From: JARIHD01 sp036392795
GTDB lineage: Bacteria > Patescibacteriota > Saccharimonadia > Saccharimonadales > UBA4665
Assembly (NCBI GenBank): GCA_036392795.1
Contig: DASVXH010000039.1
Location: forward strand, 1-56,036
Direction of reading: 5' to 3'
DNA length: 56,036 bases
Numbering within the stretch: position 1 is the stretch's first letter; every line of letters begins with the position of its first letter. Below, in pieces: positions 41,923-50,389 of this stretch. Position numbers and translations under genes: made by a program. Below the pieces are notes generated by a model, which saw only the letters and a list, made by a program, of their open reading frames with translations, did no database searches and was not told the origin of the DNA.

Positions 41923-43848
41923 ATGGGTAAAATCATTGGAATCGACCTTGGTACGACTAACTCAGCGATGGCTGTTATGCAATCGGGTAAACCCGAAATT
42001 ATTGCCAACTCCGAGGGTAATCGCACCACGCCGAGTGTTGTGGCGGTCAACAAAAACGGTGAACGCCTGGTAGGTCAGGTTGCCCGCCGCCAGCAGGTGA
42101 CTAATTCTAAAAATACTATTTATGAGGTAAAGCGTCTGATCGGCCGTCGTTGGGAAGATAAAGAAGTCCAGCGTGACCTCAAATTAATGGGTTACGAGAT
42201 CAGCAAAACTGGCAACGCCGTCAAGGTCAAGATGGGCGACAAAGAATACAGCCCCGAAGAAGTTAGTGCCATGGTGTTGGGCAAGCTAAAGGCGGACGCC
42301 GAAAGTTTCTTAGGCGAACCGGTAACTGAGGCTGTTATTACCGTTCCCGCATATTTTGACGATTCACAGCGCCAGGCTACCAAGGACGCTGGTAAGATTG
42401 CCGGCCTGGAAGTTAAGCGTATCATTAATGAGCCAACCGCTGCAGCCTTGGCTTACGGCCTGGACAAAGGTCAAAAGACCGACGAAAAGATTGCCGTCTA
42501 CGACCTGGGTGGTGGTACGTTTGATGTTTCTATTCTGGAACTGGGCGACGGCGTGTTTGAGGTTAAGTCCACAAACGGTGATACGCATTTGGGCGGTGCC
42601 GACTTCGACCGCGTTATCATCAACTACTTTGCCGACGAGTTTAAAAAAGAGCATGGCATCGACATTACCGAAGACAAGGCTGCCATGCAGCGCTTGCGCG
42701 ACGAGGCCGAAAAGGCCAAGATCGAACTATCCAGCGCTCAGGAAGTGGACGTAAACCTGCCCTTCCTAACCGCTGATGCCGACGGTCCTAAACACTTCGA
42801 GCACAAATTGACGCGTGCCAAGCTGGAGCAACTAGTCGCTGATCTCATCGATAAAACTGCCGATCCGTGCCAAAAGGCCCTGAAAGACGCCGGTTTGGCT
42901 GCCAGCGATATCGACGCAGTCGTATTGGTGGGGGGCATGACCCGCATGCCTGCGGTGCAGGAAAAGGTAAAGAAGATTTTTGGCAAGGACCCGATGAAGG
43001 GTGTAAATCCTGACGAGGTCGTGGCTGTTGGTGCCGCTATCCAGGGCGGTGTGCTGCAAGGCGATGTCAAGGACGTGCTGCTGCTGGATGTGACACCGCT
43101 GTCTCTAGGTATCGAAACTATGGGTGGTGTCATGACCAAACTTATCGAGCGCAACACCACTATCCCAACCAGCAAAAGCGAAGTATTTAGTACTGCCGCC
43201 GACAACCAGCCCCAGGTAGAGGTGCATGTGGTGCAAGGTGAACGAGGCATGGCTGGCGATAATAAATCACTTGGTCGCTTTATTTTAGACGGCATCCCGT
43301 CTGCGCCGCGCGGTGTTCCTCAGATCGAGGTGACCTTTAATATCGACGCAAACGGTATTCTGAACGTGACCGCCAAAGATAAAGGTACTGGCAAGGAACA
43401 GAGCATCACCATAAGTGGGTCGGGTAATCTGGACAAAAAAGACGTCGAAAAAATGGCCAAAGATGCCGAACAACACGCAGACGACGACAAGAAAAAGCGT
43501 GAAACCGTCGAGGCTCGCAATATCCTGGACAACACTATCTATCAGGCTGAAAAGATGAAGAGTGACTATGGTGATAAAATGGATGAAGGGGACAAGAAGA
43601 CCCTGGAGGAGGCTATCGCCGATGCTAAAAAAATTGATAAAGATGGTAATAAAGAAGCAATTGAAGCTGCCACCAAAGCGCTAAACGACAAATTAATGCC
43701 AATCGGTGCTAAAATGTACGAATCTGCGAAAGAGGCCGATGCCGCCGAAGGTGACGGTAGCGACCAGACTGCAGATGCCGATACTAAGAGTAAGAAAAAA
43801 ACTGACAAAGACGGCGCCGTAGAAGGCGAAGTCGTTGACGAAAAATAA
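41923..43848 (+). CDS. dnaK: Chaperone protein DnaK (Hsp70)
   Basis: A 641-residue Hsp70. GIDLGTTNSAMAVM starts the ATPase domain; ERNTTIPTSKS and the substrate-binding domain follow, and the lid is helical with an acidic, low-complexity tail ending EGEVVDEK. DnaK binds exposed hydrophobic peptides and works with DnaJ and GrpE. AAAGGAGG (41905-41912) is the strongest ribosome-binding site of the window and the leader is about 80 nt, in contrast to the many leaderless genes. A perfect CIRCE controls it. Confidence 0.97.
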   Translation: MGKIIGIDLGTTNSAMAVMQSGKPEIIANSEGNRTTPSVVAVNKNGERLVGQVARRQQVTNSKNTIYEVKRLIGRRWEDKEVQRDLKLMGYEISKTGNAVKVKMGDKEYSPEEVSAMVLGKLKADAESFLGEPVTEAVITVPAYFDDSQRQATKDAGKIAGLEVKRIINEPTAAALAYGLDKGQKTDEKIAVYDLGGGTFDVSILELGDGVFEVKSTNGDTHLGGADFDRVIINYFADEFKKEHGIDITEDKAAMQRLRDEAEKAKIELSSAQEVDVNLPFLTADADGPKHFEHKLTRAKLEQLVADLIDKTADPCQKALKDAGLAASDIDAVVLVGGMTRMPAVQEKVKKIFGKDPMKGVNPDEVVAVGAAIQGGVLQGDVKDVLLLDVTPLSLGIETMGGVMTKLIERNTTIPTSKSEVFSTAADNQPQVEVHVVQGERGMAGDNKSLGRFILDGIPSAPRGVPQIEVTFNIDANGILNVTAKDKGTGKEQSITISGSGNLDKKDVEKMAKDAEQHADDDKKKRETVEARNILDNTIYQAEKMKSDYGDKMDEGDKKTLEEAIADAKKIDKDGNKEAIEAATKALNDKLMPIGAKMYESAKEADAAEGDGSDQTADADTKSKKKTDKDGAVEGEVVDEK

Positions 43849-43884
43849 GACCTAATTTCCCCTATATAAGGAGTTCTCCCACCC

Positions 43885-44445
43885 ATGACCCCTCGGCCAA
43901 ACGCAATGCCTCGTTCTTTGAGCGAGACCGGACTAACCAGCGACCAGATTCTGACCCAGTCCAGTGAACTTGTCCCCATGACACCCCCGGATTTTTTTAG
44001 CCCTGATTTTTACAGAGGACAAGAATACCGGGAATGGCTGGAAAGTAACAGGGCTATGACGCCGGCTGAAAAAGATACTTTTGCTTTGGCAATGGCCGCA
44101 GCTCGTCGGGAATATGCCGGGCCAAGAAGTGGGATAGCTCCTGGATATACACTTTTCCGTAATCGAACCGAAGCAGATAGAAGTGTCATGGTAAGGGCGT
44201 CCATAGGTCTACTGGAACTGATGGCTGGAGCGATTGCCCACGATAGAGCCCCGGTGGTTGACGAGCAGAAAACCGAGGCGATTGATGCAGACCTGCATGA
44301 TGAGGCCAGTCTAAGCGGCAAGATCGACGGTACCTTGATTGCTGATCCGCTTCCACCGATCGACAATGCGGCCGATGCGACCATGTACGCTCGCCCGGTC
44401 ACTTTACCGCAGGAATTGAGGCCTGGAGACAATCAAACTGACTAA
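43885..44445 (+). CDS. Hypothetical protein, 186 aa, between dnaK and dnaJ
   Basis: A soluble protein starting MTPRPNAMPRSLSETG, with a Pro-rich N-terminus, a helical centre (LALAMAAARREYAG) and an acidic C-terminus. AAGGAG lies about 11 bases before the ATG. It follows dnaK by 36 bp with no terminator between and so should be induced by heat with dnaK. No known domain. Confidence 0.5.
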   Translation: MTPRPNAMPRSLSETGLTSDQILTQSSELVPMTPPDFFSPDFYRGQEYREWLESNRAMTPAEKDTFALAMAAARREYAGPRSGIAPGYTLFRNRTEADRSVMVRASIGLLELMAGAIAHDRAPVVDEQKTEAIDADLHDEASLSGKIDGTLIADPLPPIDNAADATMYARPVTLPQELRPGDNQTD

Positions 44446-44464
44446 GCTATAATAAGGACGGAAT

Positions 44465-44923
44465 ATGCTTGGATTTGGCGATAAACACGAACATTCAGTC
44501 GATCCCACAACGTTACCTATCTTTGTGCACGCTGTCCAAAGTGTCGAGGCTTTTGGCCTGGCCGAAAAAGTATGGCAAGCCAACGGACGCTATGTAATGC
44601 TCGATGCCGACAACCGTAAGGAATTGCTCCGGTTTGTGTTTAATGATCCAAAATGTGTGGTCTGGCTGGAACGCGATCAGGGTCGCCAAGACACCTACGA
44701 ACTCATTTTGTTGTGGGATGCCAAGGGTAAAGAAGTGGATGTGAGCGAAGTGTATGTCATTTCGAATGTCGGATCGCCCGCAGGCGACGATAGCCGGCTC
44801 AAGAGCTTGCTGGCAACAGTTTTGGCTTCGCCGGCGCTTGTGCCGGCTAGTCGGCAAAGTGGTCAAACGGGTCAGACCGCGACTCCAATCTCTACCCCTA
44901 ACCAAGCGCAGAACGGGAAATAA
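44465..44923 (+). CDS. Hypothetical protein, 152 aa, upstream of dnaJ
   Basis: A soluble protein starting MLGFGDKHEHSVDPTTL, with an alpha/beta-looking core up to about residue 115 and a Gln/Thr/Ser-rich tail. AAGGACGG and TATAAT (44448-44453) precede the ATG, so it may have its own promoter as well as read-through from dnaK. It is two bases from dnaJ, which suggests coupled translation. The function is unknown. Confidence 0.5.
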   Translation: MLGFGDKHEHSVDPTTLPIFVHAVQSVEAFGLAEKVWQANGRYVMLDADNRKELLRFVFNDPKCVVWLERDQGRQDTYELILLWDAKGKEVDVSEVYVISNVGSPAGDDSRLKSLLATVLASPALVPASRQSGQTGQTATPISTPNQAQNGK

Positions 44924-44925
44924 CT

Positions 44926-46038
44926 ATGTCAAAACGTGATTATTACGAAGTATTAGGTGTGGGAAAAGATGCGAGTGCCGACGAAATCAAAAAAGCATTT
45001 CGCCAGCAGGCGATTCAGCACCATCCCGATAAAGAAGGCGGTGACGAAACTAAGTTCAAAGAAGTTAATGAGGCCTACGAAGTACTAAAAGATCCATCCA
45101 AACGGCAGCGCTATGACCAGTTTGGCCATGCGGGAGTGGGCAGTAGTGCGGCTAGTGATGGCGGTAATCCGTTCGGCGGAGGTTTTGGCAGCGCTGGCGG
45201 CCAAAACGTGCACTTTGATTTTGGCGATCTGGGACTGGGCGATATCTTTGAGAATTTCTTTGGCGGCGGCGGACCACGCCGACAACAAGATCGTCGCGGC
45301 CGGGATGTTGAAACGGCAGTAGAAATTGGGTTTGAGGCTGCGATTTTTGGTACAGAGGCAACGATTCATGCCACTCTGGAAGATACGTGCAGTCACTGTA
45401 AGGGTACGACGGTCGAACCAGGCCATCAGCTTAAGACCTGTCCCACCTGTCAGGGAGCGGGCCAGACCGTCAACGTTGTAAGGACCATTTTTGGTAACGT
45501 GCAACAGGCGGCCATTTGTCGAGAATGTAAGGGCACGGGCAAGGTTCCGGAAAAAGCCTGCAGCGTCTGCCGCGGCAAAGGAACAGAGCGTAAAACACAA
45601 GATGTAACGCTCAAGATTCCGGCCGGTATCGACGACGGTGCAGTGATCCGGTTGCGCGAACACGGCGAGGCAATTGCCAATGGCCCTAAGGGCGATTTAT
45701 ATGTAAATGTTCGCGTTAAATCACACAAAAAATTTACCCGTGAAGGCGACTTGATCCTAAGCGAGGAGCACGTAAGTATGGTGGATGCGGCATTAGGAAC
45801 AGAGATCGATGTGGATACCGTTGATGGCCCCATGCGCATGCGGGTACCAGCGGGTACCCAAAGCGGCACCGATTTTAAACTTTCCGGTCATGGCGTGCCC
45901 CACCTAAGGAGTGAAACCCGCGGCGCTCACATTGTGACGCTGATCGTGGACACCCCAACCAAACTGTCCAAGAACCAACGTGAACTTTTGGAAAATTTTC
46001 AAAAAGACGGCGGCAAAAAGGGCTTCTTTGGCCTATAG
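44926..46038 (+). CDS. dnaJ: Chaperone protein DnaJ (Hsp40)
   Basis: A 370-residue type I Hsp40. J domain at 1-70 with HPD at 33-35, a Gly/Phe-rich linker, four zinc-binding repeats (CSHC, CPTC, CREC, CSVC) at about 150-215, then two beta C-terminal domains. The first repeat reads CSHCKGTT, with Thr for the usual last Gly. DnaJ delivers clients to DnaK and triggers ATP hydrolysis. It lies two bases after the orphan at 44465. Confidence 0.96.
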   Translation: MSKRDYYEVLGVGKDASADEIKKAFRQQAIQHHPDKEGGDETKFKEVNEAYEVLKDPSKRQRYDQFGHAGVGSSAASDGGNPFGGGFGSAGGQNVHFDFGDLGLGDIFENFFGGGGPRRQQDRRGRDVETAVEIGFEAAIFGTEATIHATLEDTCSHCKGTTVEPGHQLKTCPTCQGAGQTVNVVRTIFGNVQQAAICRECKGTGKVPEKACSVCRGKGTERKTQDVTLKIPAGIDDGAVIRLREHGEAIANGPKGDLYVNVRVKSHKKFTREGDLILSEEHVSMVDAALGTEIDVDTVDGPMRMRVPAGTQSGTDFKLSGHGVPHLRSETRGAHIVTLIVDTPTKLSKNQRELLENFQKDGGKKGFFGL

Positions 46039-46043
46039 AAGGT

Positions 46044-46358
46044 TAGTTCTCTTGACTTGGTAGTGGCCGCGGCTTTGAGCAGGTCTAGCCCTTTAAGATA
46101 TTTGTAATCCCGATGCCCTTCTCCTGTGGCGGTATAACTGTGGATATATTTGAACGGATATAAGGCGCTCTCGCCTGTACCGACATGTGGAATGCCGCGT
46201 CTAACCGACGCCCTAACCTGTTCGCCGATCCTGCTGATTGAATGACTCTATTCAGCAAGGTGGGCGTATCACCGTTAATGGTATAAATTTGGCGCTACTT
46301 CTAACGCAGATTCAATAGCCGGCAGCTTATCACCGCCACCAATTGCAACAATATTCAC
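46044..46358 (-). pseudogene. Degraded gene remnant in a 400-bp gap
   Basis: On the minus strand, AAAGGG and a GTG start open a frame reading VNIVAIGGGDKLPAIESAL, which stops after 27 codons. The next frame gives YTINGDTPTLLNRV, and a further frame near the end gives RRGIPHVGTGESALYPF and then YKYLKGLDLLKAA. Coding-looking pieces in successive frames suggest a gene broken by frameshifts. The start recalls peptidase E-like or other Rossmann proteins, but I cannot name it. The stretch 46038-46437 has no intact gene. Confidence 0.4.
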
Positions 46359-46437
46359 GGTTAACCCTTTCGTCTAAGAGATATACAGAATACAATAATA
46401 GATGATTATAATCAAATAACAGCAAAGGCGGTACATA

Positions 46438-47376
46438 ATGTCGCAAACTAAGAGATTGCTTTTTATTGGTCGACCCGACGATCGGTCTAGCTACGACACC
46501 CCTGGTTCTATGGCGACGCGCATGGCTGAAAGCGGCAGTGGGCAGATTGCGTATGACTCCTGTACGATCGAGGACTTGATCTTTATTTTTGACGGCCAAA
46601 AACTAATGATTATATTCGACAAAGACCGATCACTCACTGATTATGATGGCATTTTTTTGCTAGGCTGGTTTAAGTACGCTATTCACGAGGATATGGCTTT
46701 AGCGGTGGCGCGCTATGCCGAAGCCAAGAATATTCCTCTTCTTAACACAGAGGCGTTGTTTTTGCGGTCGCGGTCCAAGCTAAGTCAGTATGTCATTGGC
46801 GCACTGAATGACATAAAGATGACGTCATTTATAGTAGCACCGCGCGGTGCACCGAATAATATTTCATCTCTGATGCGTCAGGCCGGTCTGGGCTTTCCCT
46901 TGATCGTTAAAGGGGTGAGTGCCTCTCGAGGTAACGATAATTACCTCGTGCGTTCATCGGCAGAACTACAAGACGTATATCAGAAATCACCGGAAGTGAC
47001 GTTCGTGATCCAGAAATTTATTCCCAATGATGGTGATTATCGACTGTTGGTTATGGGTGATCGTGTGCGTGTGGCGCTGCATCGGCAGGCACAGGGGGAC
47101 TCGCACCTTAATAATACTTCGCAGGGCGGCGAGGCAAAGCTGGCCGACCTGCGCGATCTTAATCCGGCAATGCTAGCTGACTCGGTAAAAATCGCGCAAT
47201 TACTACGTCGTCCGGTGACGGGTGTGGATATGATTGTGGATAACCAGACGGGTGAATATTATTTTCTAGAGGCAAACAATATGCCCCAGCTTAGTACGGG
47301 CAGCCTCGTTCCAGAAAAAATGCGTGCTCTCGATAGTTATTTTTGTGAGTGGCTTGCCGATCGCCGCAACCATTGA
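46438..47376 (+). CDS. ATP-grasp ligase, RimK/glutathione synthetase-like
   Basis: A 312-residue protein. FPLIVKGVSASRGNDNYLV (nucleotide-binding lysine and glycine loop), FVIQKFIPNDGDYRLLVMG, GGEAKLADL and the metal-binding GVDMIVDNQTGEYYFLEANNMP follow the ATP-grasp order of RimK-like ligases. These enzymes join a carboxylate to an amine through an acyl phosphate. The N-terminal ~125 residues are divergent from RimK. TATAAT lies 25 bases upstream. Its 3' end overlaps the convergent gene 47337-48515 by 40 bp. Confidence 0.82.
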   Translation: MSQTKRLLFIGRPDDRSSYDTPGSMATRMAESGSGQIAYDSCTIEDLIFIFDGQKLMIIFDKDRSLTDYDGIFLLGWFKYAIHEDMALAVARYAEAKNIPLLNTEALFLRSRSKLSQYVIGALNDIKMTSFIVAPRGAPNNISSLMRQAGLGFPLIVKGVSASRGNDNYLVRSSAELQDVYQKSPEVTFVIQKFIPNDGDYRLLVMGDRVRVALHRQAQGDSHLNNTSQGGEAKLADLRDLNPAMLADSVKIAQLLRRPVTGVDMIVDNQTGEYYFLEANNMPQLSTGSLVPEKMRALDSYFCEWLADRRNH

Positions 47377-48515
47377 TCGAACGGTTCATCTACCGACCCG
47401 TATTTCTTTGGCGGCTGTATATAAACGTATGGGTGAAGTAGCAAATTATCATGCAGATATTGCATGGTCCCCTCGACAAGACGATGACCGGGCATAACTT
47501 CTTCCGCCTTAGCCGTATAACCGACAGGACATTTCTGTCGATATACGACTGGTTGAAAGTTTGGACCTGAGGTTGGTGCCTGATCGCCGCTATAAAGTTG
47601 ACGCGGTGGGGGCACCTCTCGAGCGGGCCATGTTAAATGGGCACCATATTTTTTATTGGTTTTTATGTCAATCCACTCATAACCACCCTCTAGCGAGCGG
47701 GTAAAGACTCCATCTATACGCTGGGACGCGCGTATTCCATCGAGCAGTAGATTTTTTATCATTAAGGGTATGTGTTCTTCGGTTATACCTTCGGGGATCA
47801 CCGAAAGAGTATTGGGCATGGCAAAACGGAGCATCATTTTATGAATAGGATCCTTCGAGAAGCGAATAATATTGCCGGCAGTACCAGCGATGGCCCGGCC
47901 ATGTGTTTCGACGTTCATATAGTGTGGGTTCAGACTATTGCCCGCGGGTTTAAATAAGAGGTAATCAGGAGAAAAATCTCGATCAAAGGAGCTTCGACGA
48001 CGGTAGGCAACAGGTTTTTCCATGAGTCCGCTATTTTTCGCTTCTACGGCATGGTGGTGATGGCGGGCGATGACTGAATAGACATCAATGCCGTTGACAT
48101 ACCGATCACCTTTGTATGACGCCATATAGTGCCTTGCTGTTTCCTGCATGTCGTTTTCTATATGGGACAATGCGACGCTTCCCGTAACCACTCCCAGCGA
48201 GCGTTTTGGATCCAGGATATCGCCTTTTTCCATGTCGCTGAGATTGACTGACTCAAATACCCATTGATTTCCCGGGTGGTGCAGTCGGTGGCTATGCGCC
48301 AAAAAATCATTTGGCTGGACTATCTCATTAGTCCAGCCTCGAATAGCTATGCCAGCCAAGCCAAAAGTAATGGCGCGGTAGGCATTCAATTTATCGAGGG
48401 TGTTTGCATTGCTGTTTAAAACGGCTGCGGGTACATCAAAGGGCTCTAGGCTCTGTGCCTGCAGTGCCTGGCGCATCAAATCCTGGCCCAGAAAATCAGG
48501 GGTTACTTCACGCAT
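47337..48515 (-). CDS. Hypothetical protein, 392 aa, inside the ATP-grasp island
   Basis: A soluble protein starting MREVTPDFLGQDLMRQA. It has an unusual HHHH run near residue 150 (ARHHHHAVEAK), a central RRRSSFDRDFSPDYLLF, and a Pro-rich C-terminal third. No known domain. Flanked by two ATP-grasp genes on both sides, it might supply or be a substrate of them; this is by position only. TATAAA lies nine bases before the ATG. Confidence 0.5.
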   Translation of the reverse strand: MREVTPDFLGQDLMRQALQAQSLEPFDVPAAVLNSNANTLDKLNAYRAITFGLAGIAIRGWTNEIVQPNDFLAHSHRLHHPGNQWVFESVNLSDMEKGDILDPKRSLGVVTGSVALSHIENDMQETARHYMASYKGDRYVNGIDVYSVIARHHHHAVEAKNSGLMEKPVAYRRRSSFDRDFSPDYLLFKPAGNSLNPHYMNVETHGRAIAGTAGNIIRFSKDPIHKMMLRFAMPNTLSVIPEGITEEHIPLMIKNLLLDGIRASQRIDGVFTRSLEGGYEWIDIKTNKKYGAHLTWPAREVPPPRQLYSGDQAPTSGPNFQPVVYRQKCPVGYTAKAEEVMPGHRLVEGTMQYLHDNLLLHPYVYIQPPKKYGSVDEPFDQWLRRSASHSQK

Positions 48516-48549
48516 CAGCGTACTTTTATATCATAATGAAATTAGAATA

Positions 48550-49791
48550 TCAACTAGTTGGCTGTGTTCGTACAGACACTTGAGTGTCCAAAAAAGTACG
48601 GTCTGCTGTAAATTGGGCAGCATCGGCATGGTGCAGAATAACCACGGCGCACATCTTGAAGCCGTCCGATGATTTTCCTGCGAATTCACCTGGCTTGGCC
48701 TTGATGCTTAGATAGTTAAACGACGGCAGTTCACGCAGAGCCGACTCGCTTAGAATGTCAATAAAAGCACCCGGCTCTTTAGGAAAGAGTTCGAATACGC
48801 CAACCGAGTCATGTTTTTTAGAAGTGTTGTCGGGCTGGTCGCCGAAGGCTAGTTTGAGTGCATTGCCGGTAATGTCGATGCCGTTGGCCAAGGTATGCAT
48901 GCGCTCGCGGTAGCCACCATTCCGCGCGCCGATTTCGACGATTCTGGGGCCGTCTTTGGTTAGGATGATTTCGACGTGTGCCGGTGTGTTCTTCATGCGC
49001 AACGCACGGCAGCCTAGATCGGCAGTGTGCCGGATGGCTTCGATTTGATGCGGCATTAATGCCGACGGCAATAGGCGGCTGTAATGAAAATTATCGTCGT
49101 AGCCAACGTCGTAGCCGGTTTGGTAATCGACGACTGCATCCAAAACATGCGGCGTACCATCCTTGTCTACAAAGGCGTCTACTGAATGTACACTGCCTTC
49201 CATAAACTCCTCGACGATCAATTTTGGCGTGGTGTGTGGCGCGTATTTGGCGTATACGGCCGCCATGCGTTCACGGGTCCGCGTGTAGGTTTCGATTAAT
49301 GCTTCCAAAGAATTGCATTTGCTAACCAGAAGGCTTTTTGATAGATTGGCTGGTTTTAGGATAAGGGGAAATGTGTGCTCGGCGGCAAATTCACGCACCG
49401 TTTCTTCGTCGGTAGCAATGGCAAAGTCCGGGCTAATTTTTTTTGGGGCAGATGCGAATAATTCACGCATGATTGATTTATCGGTGCAGGCCATGGCGGC
49501 ATTGACTGGAAGGCCGGGCAAATGAATATGATGCGCGATGCGTGCCGCAGCCACCACATATTGTTCGTAGGTAACCATAACACCGTCGATTTGACGCGCC
49601 GCGGTTAGCTCATCGACGGTGCGCAGCATGGCATCGGGATTGCTAAAATCACAAAATACGCGGTCATCGCGTTTTTTTGGTTTTTGTGGCGCGCGCAGAC
49701 TGTCTTTTAAGACGACATAGTCGACGCCGTGTGTTTTTAGGTAACCAGTCAGGCCGGCGAAGGCTTTTCCAACGATGAGTACAGTTTTCAT
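48550..49791 (-). CDS. ATP-grasp ligase of the L-amino-acid ligase/PurK-like type
   Basis: A 413-residue protein. A Rossmann-like start (MKTVLIVGKAFAGL), FPLILKPANLSKSLLV (ATP-binding lysine), LIVEEFMEGSVHSVDAF, and the metal-binding VEIILTKDGPRIVEIGARNGG belong to the carbamoyl-phosphate/PurK/BacD branch of ATP-grasp enzymes. This branch forms amide bonds between amino acids or small acids. TGGTATAAC lies four bases before the ATG. It is divergent from the RimB-like gene at 49895. Confidence 0.82.
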   Translation of the reverse strand: MKTVLIVGKAFAGLTGYLKTHGVDYVVLKDSLRAPQKPKKRDDRVFCDFSNPDAMLRTVDELTAARQIDGVMVTYEQYVVAAARIAHHIHLPGLPVNAAMACTDKSIMRELFASAPKKISPDFAIATDEETVREFAAEHTFPLILKPANLSKSLLVSKCNSLEALIETYTRTRERMAAVYAKYAPHTTPKLIVEEFMEGSVHSVDAFVDKDGTPHVLDAVVDYQTGYDVGYDDNFHYSRLLPSALMPHQIEAIRHTADLGCRALRMKNTPAHVEIILTKDGPRIVEIGARNGGYRERMHTLANGIDITGNALKLAFGDQPDNTSKKHDSVGVFELFPKEPGAFIDILSESALRELPSFNYLSIKAKPGEFAGKSSDGFKMCAVVILHHADAAQFTADRTFLDTQVSVRTQPTS

Positions 49792-49894
49792 AAGAGTTAT
49801 ACCATTGACAAACTTACGATTTTATAATAAAATTAGCACGATTTTTCAGAAACGTAAAGAGCAAACACTATCAGTTTGATACTATGGAATAAGG

Positions 49895-50386
49895 ATGGCA
49901 AGAACGGATTTTCACAAAGTCATTATCGGACGCTCAGAACTCCTTCATTTTTTGGACGAGTCTATTGCCGATATCCCTGCAAAAGTTGACACCGGGGCCT
50001 ACCGGTCGGCGGTGCATGCCTCGGACATACAATTGCTTGACGACGGCAAGACGCTGAGCTTCTGTTTGCTTGGCGGCCATCCGGTGTGTGGCAATATGGC
50101 TGTAACACTTACCACCCAGAAATTCACTAAAGTTTTTGTCGAAAATTCCTTTGGCCACCGCGAGGAGCGTTACGAAGTGAAACTGCGCGTGAAACTCGGC
50201 CCAAAGATTTTTACTGCCGCTTTTTCGCTTGCAGATCGGGGCAAGAAGATTTACCCTATTCTCCTAGGTCGGAAAATGTTGAATAACCGCTTTTTGGTTG
50301 ACACGGCCTACAGCCAGATTGATCGGGCGGCGCTAAAGGAACAATACGGCATTTTGTTTCCGCTCGACGAAGAGGGAGGACGGTAG
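49895..50386 (+). CDS. RimB-like retropepsin-fold protein (PF05618-type)
   Basis: A 163-residue protein. VIGRSELLHF, then AKVDTGAYRSAVHA with the aspartic-protease-like DTGA motif near residue 32, and later PILLGRKML, match the RimK-associated family often annotated as ATP-dependent zinc protease. In the Pseudomonas RimABK system the protein acts with RimK in glutamate-tail metabolism on ribosomal protein S6. It starts after TACTAT and AATAAGG, and rimK begins three bases after its stop codon. Confidence 0.8.
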   Translation: MARTDFHKVIIGRSELLHFLDESIADIPAKVDTGAYRSAVHASDIQLLDDGKTLSFCLLGGHPVCGNMAVTLTTQKFTKVFVENSFGHREERYEVKLRVKLGPKIFTAAFSLADRGKKIYPILLGRKMLNNRFLVDTAYSQIDRAALKEQYGILFPLDEEGGR

Positions 50387-50389
50387 CGT

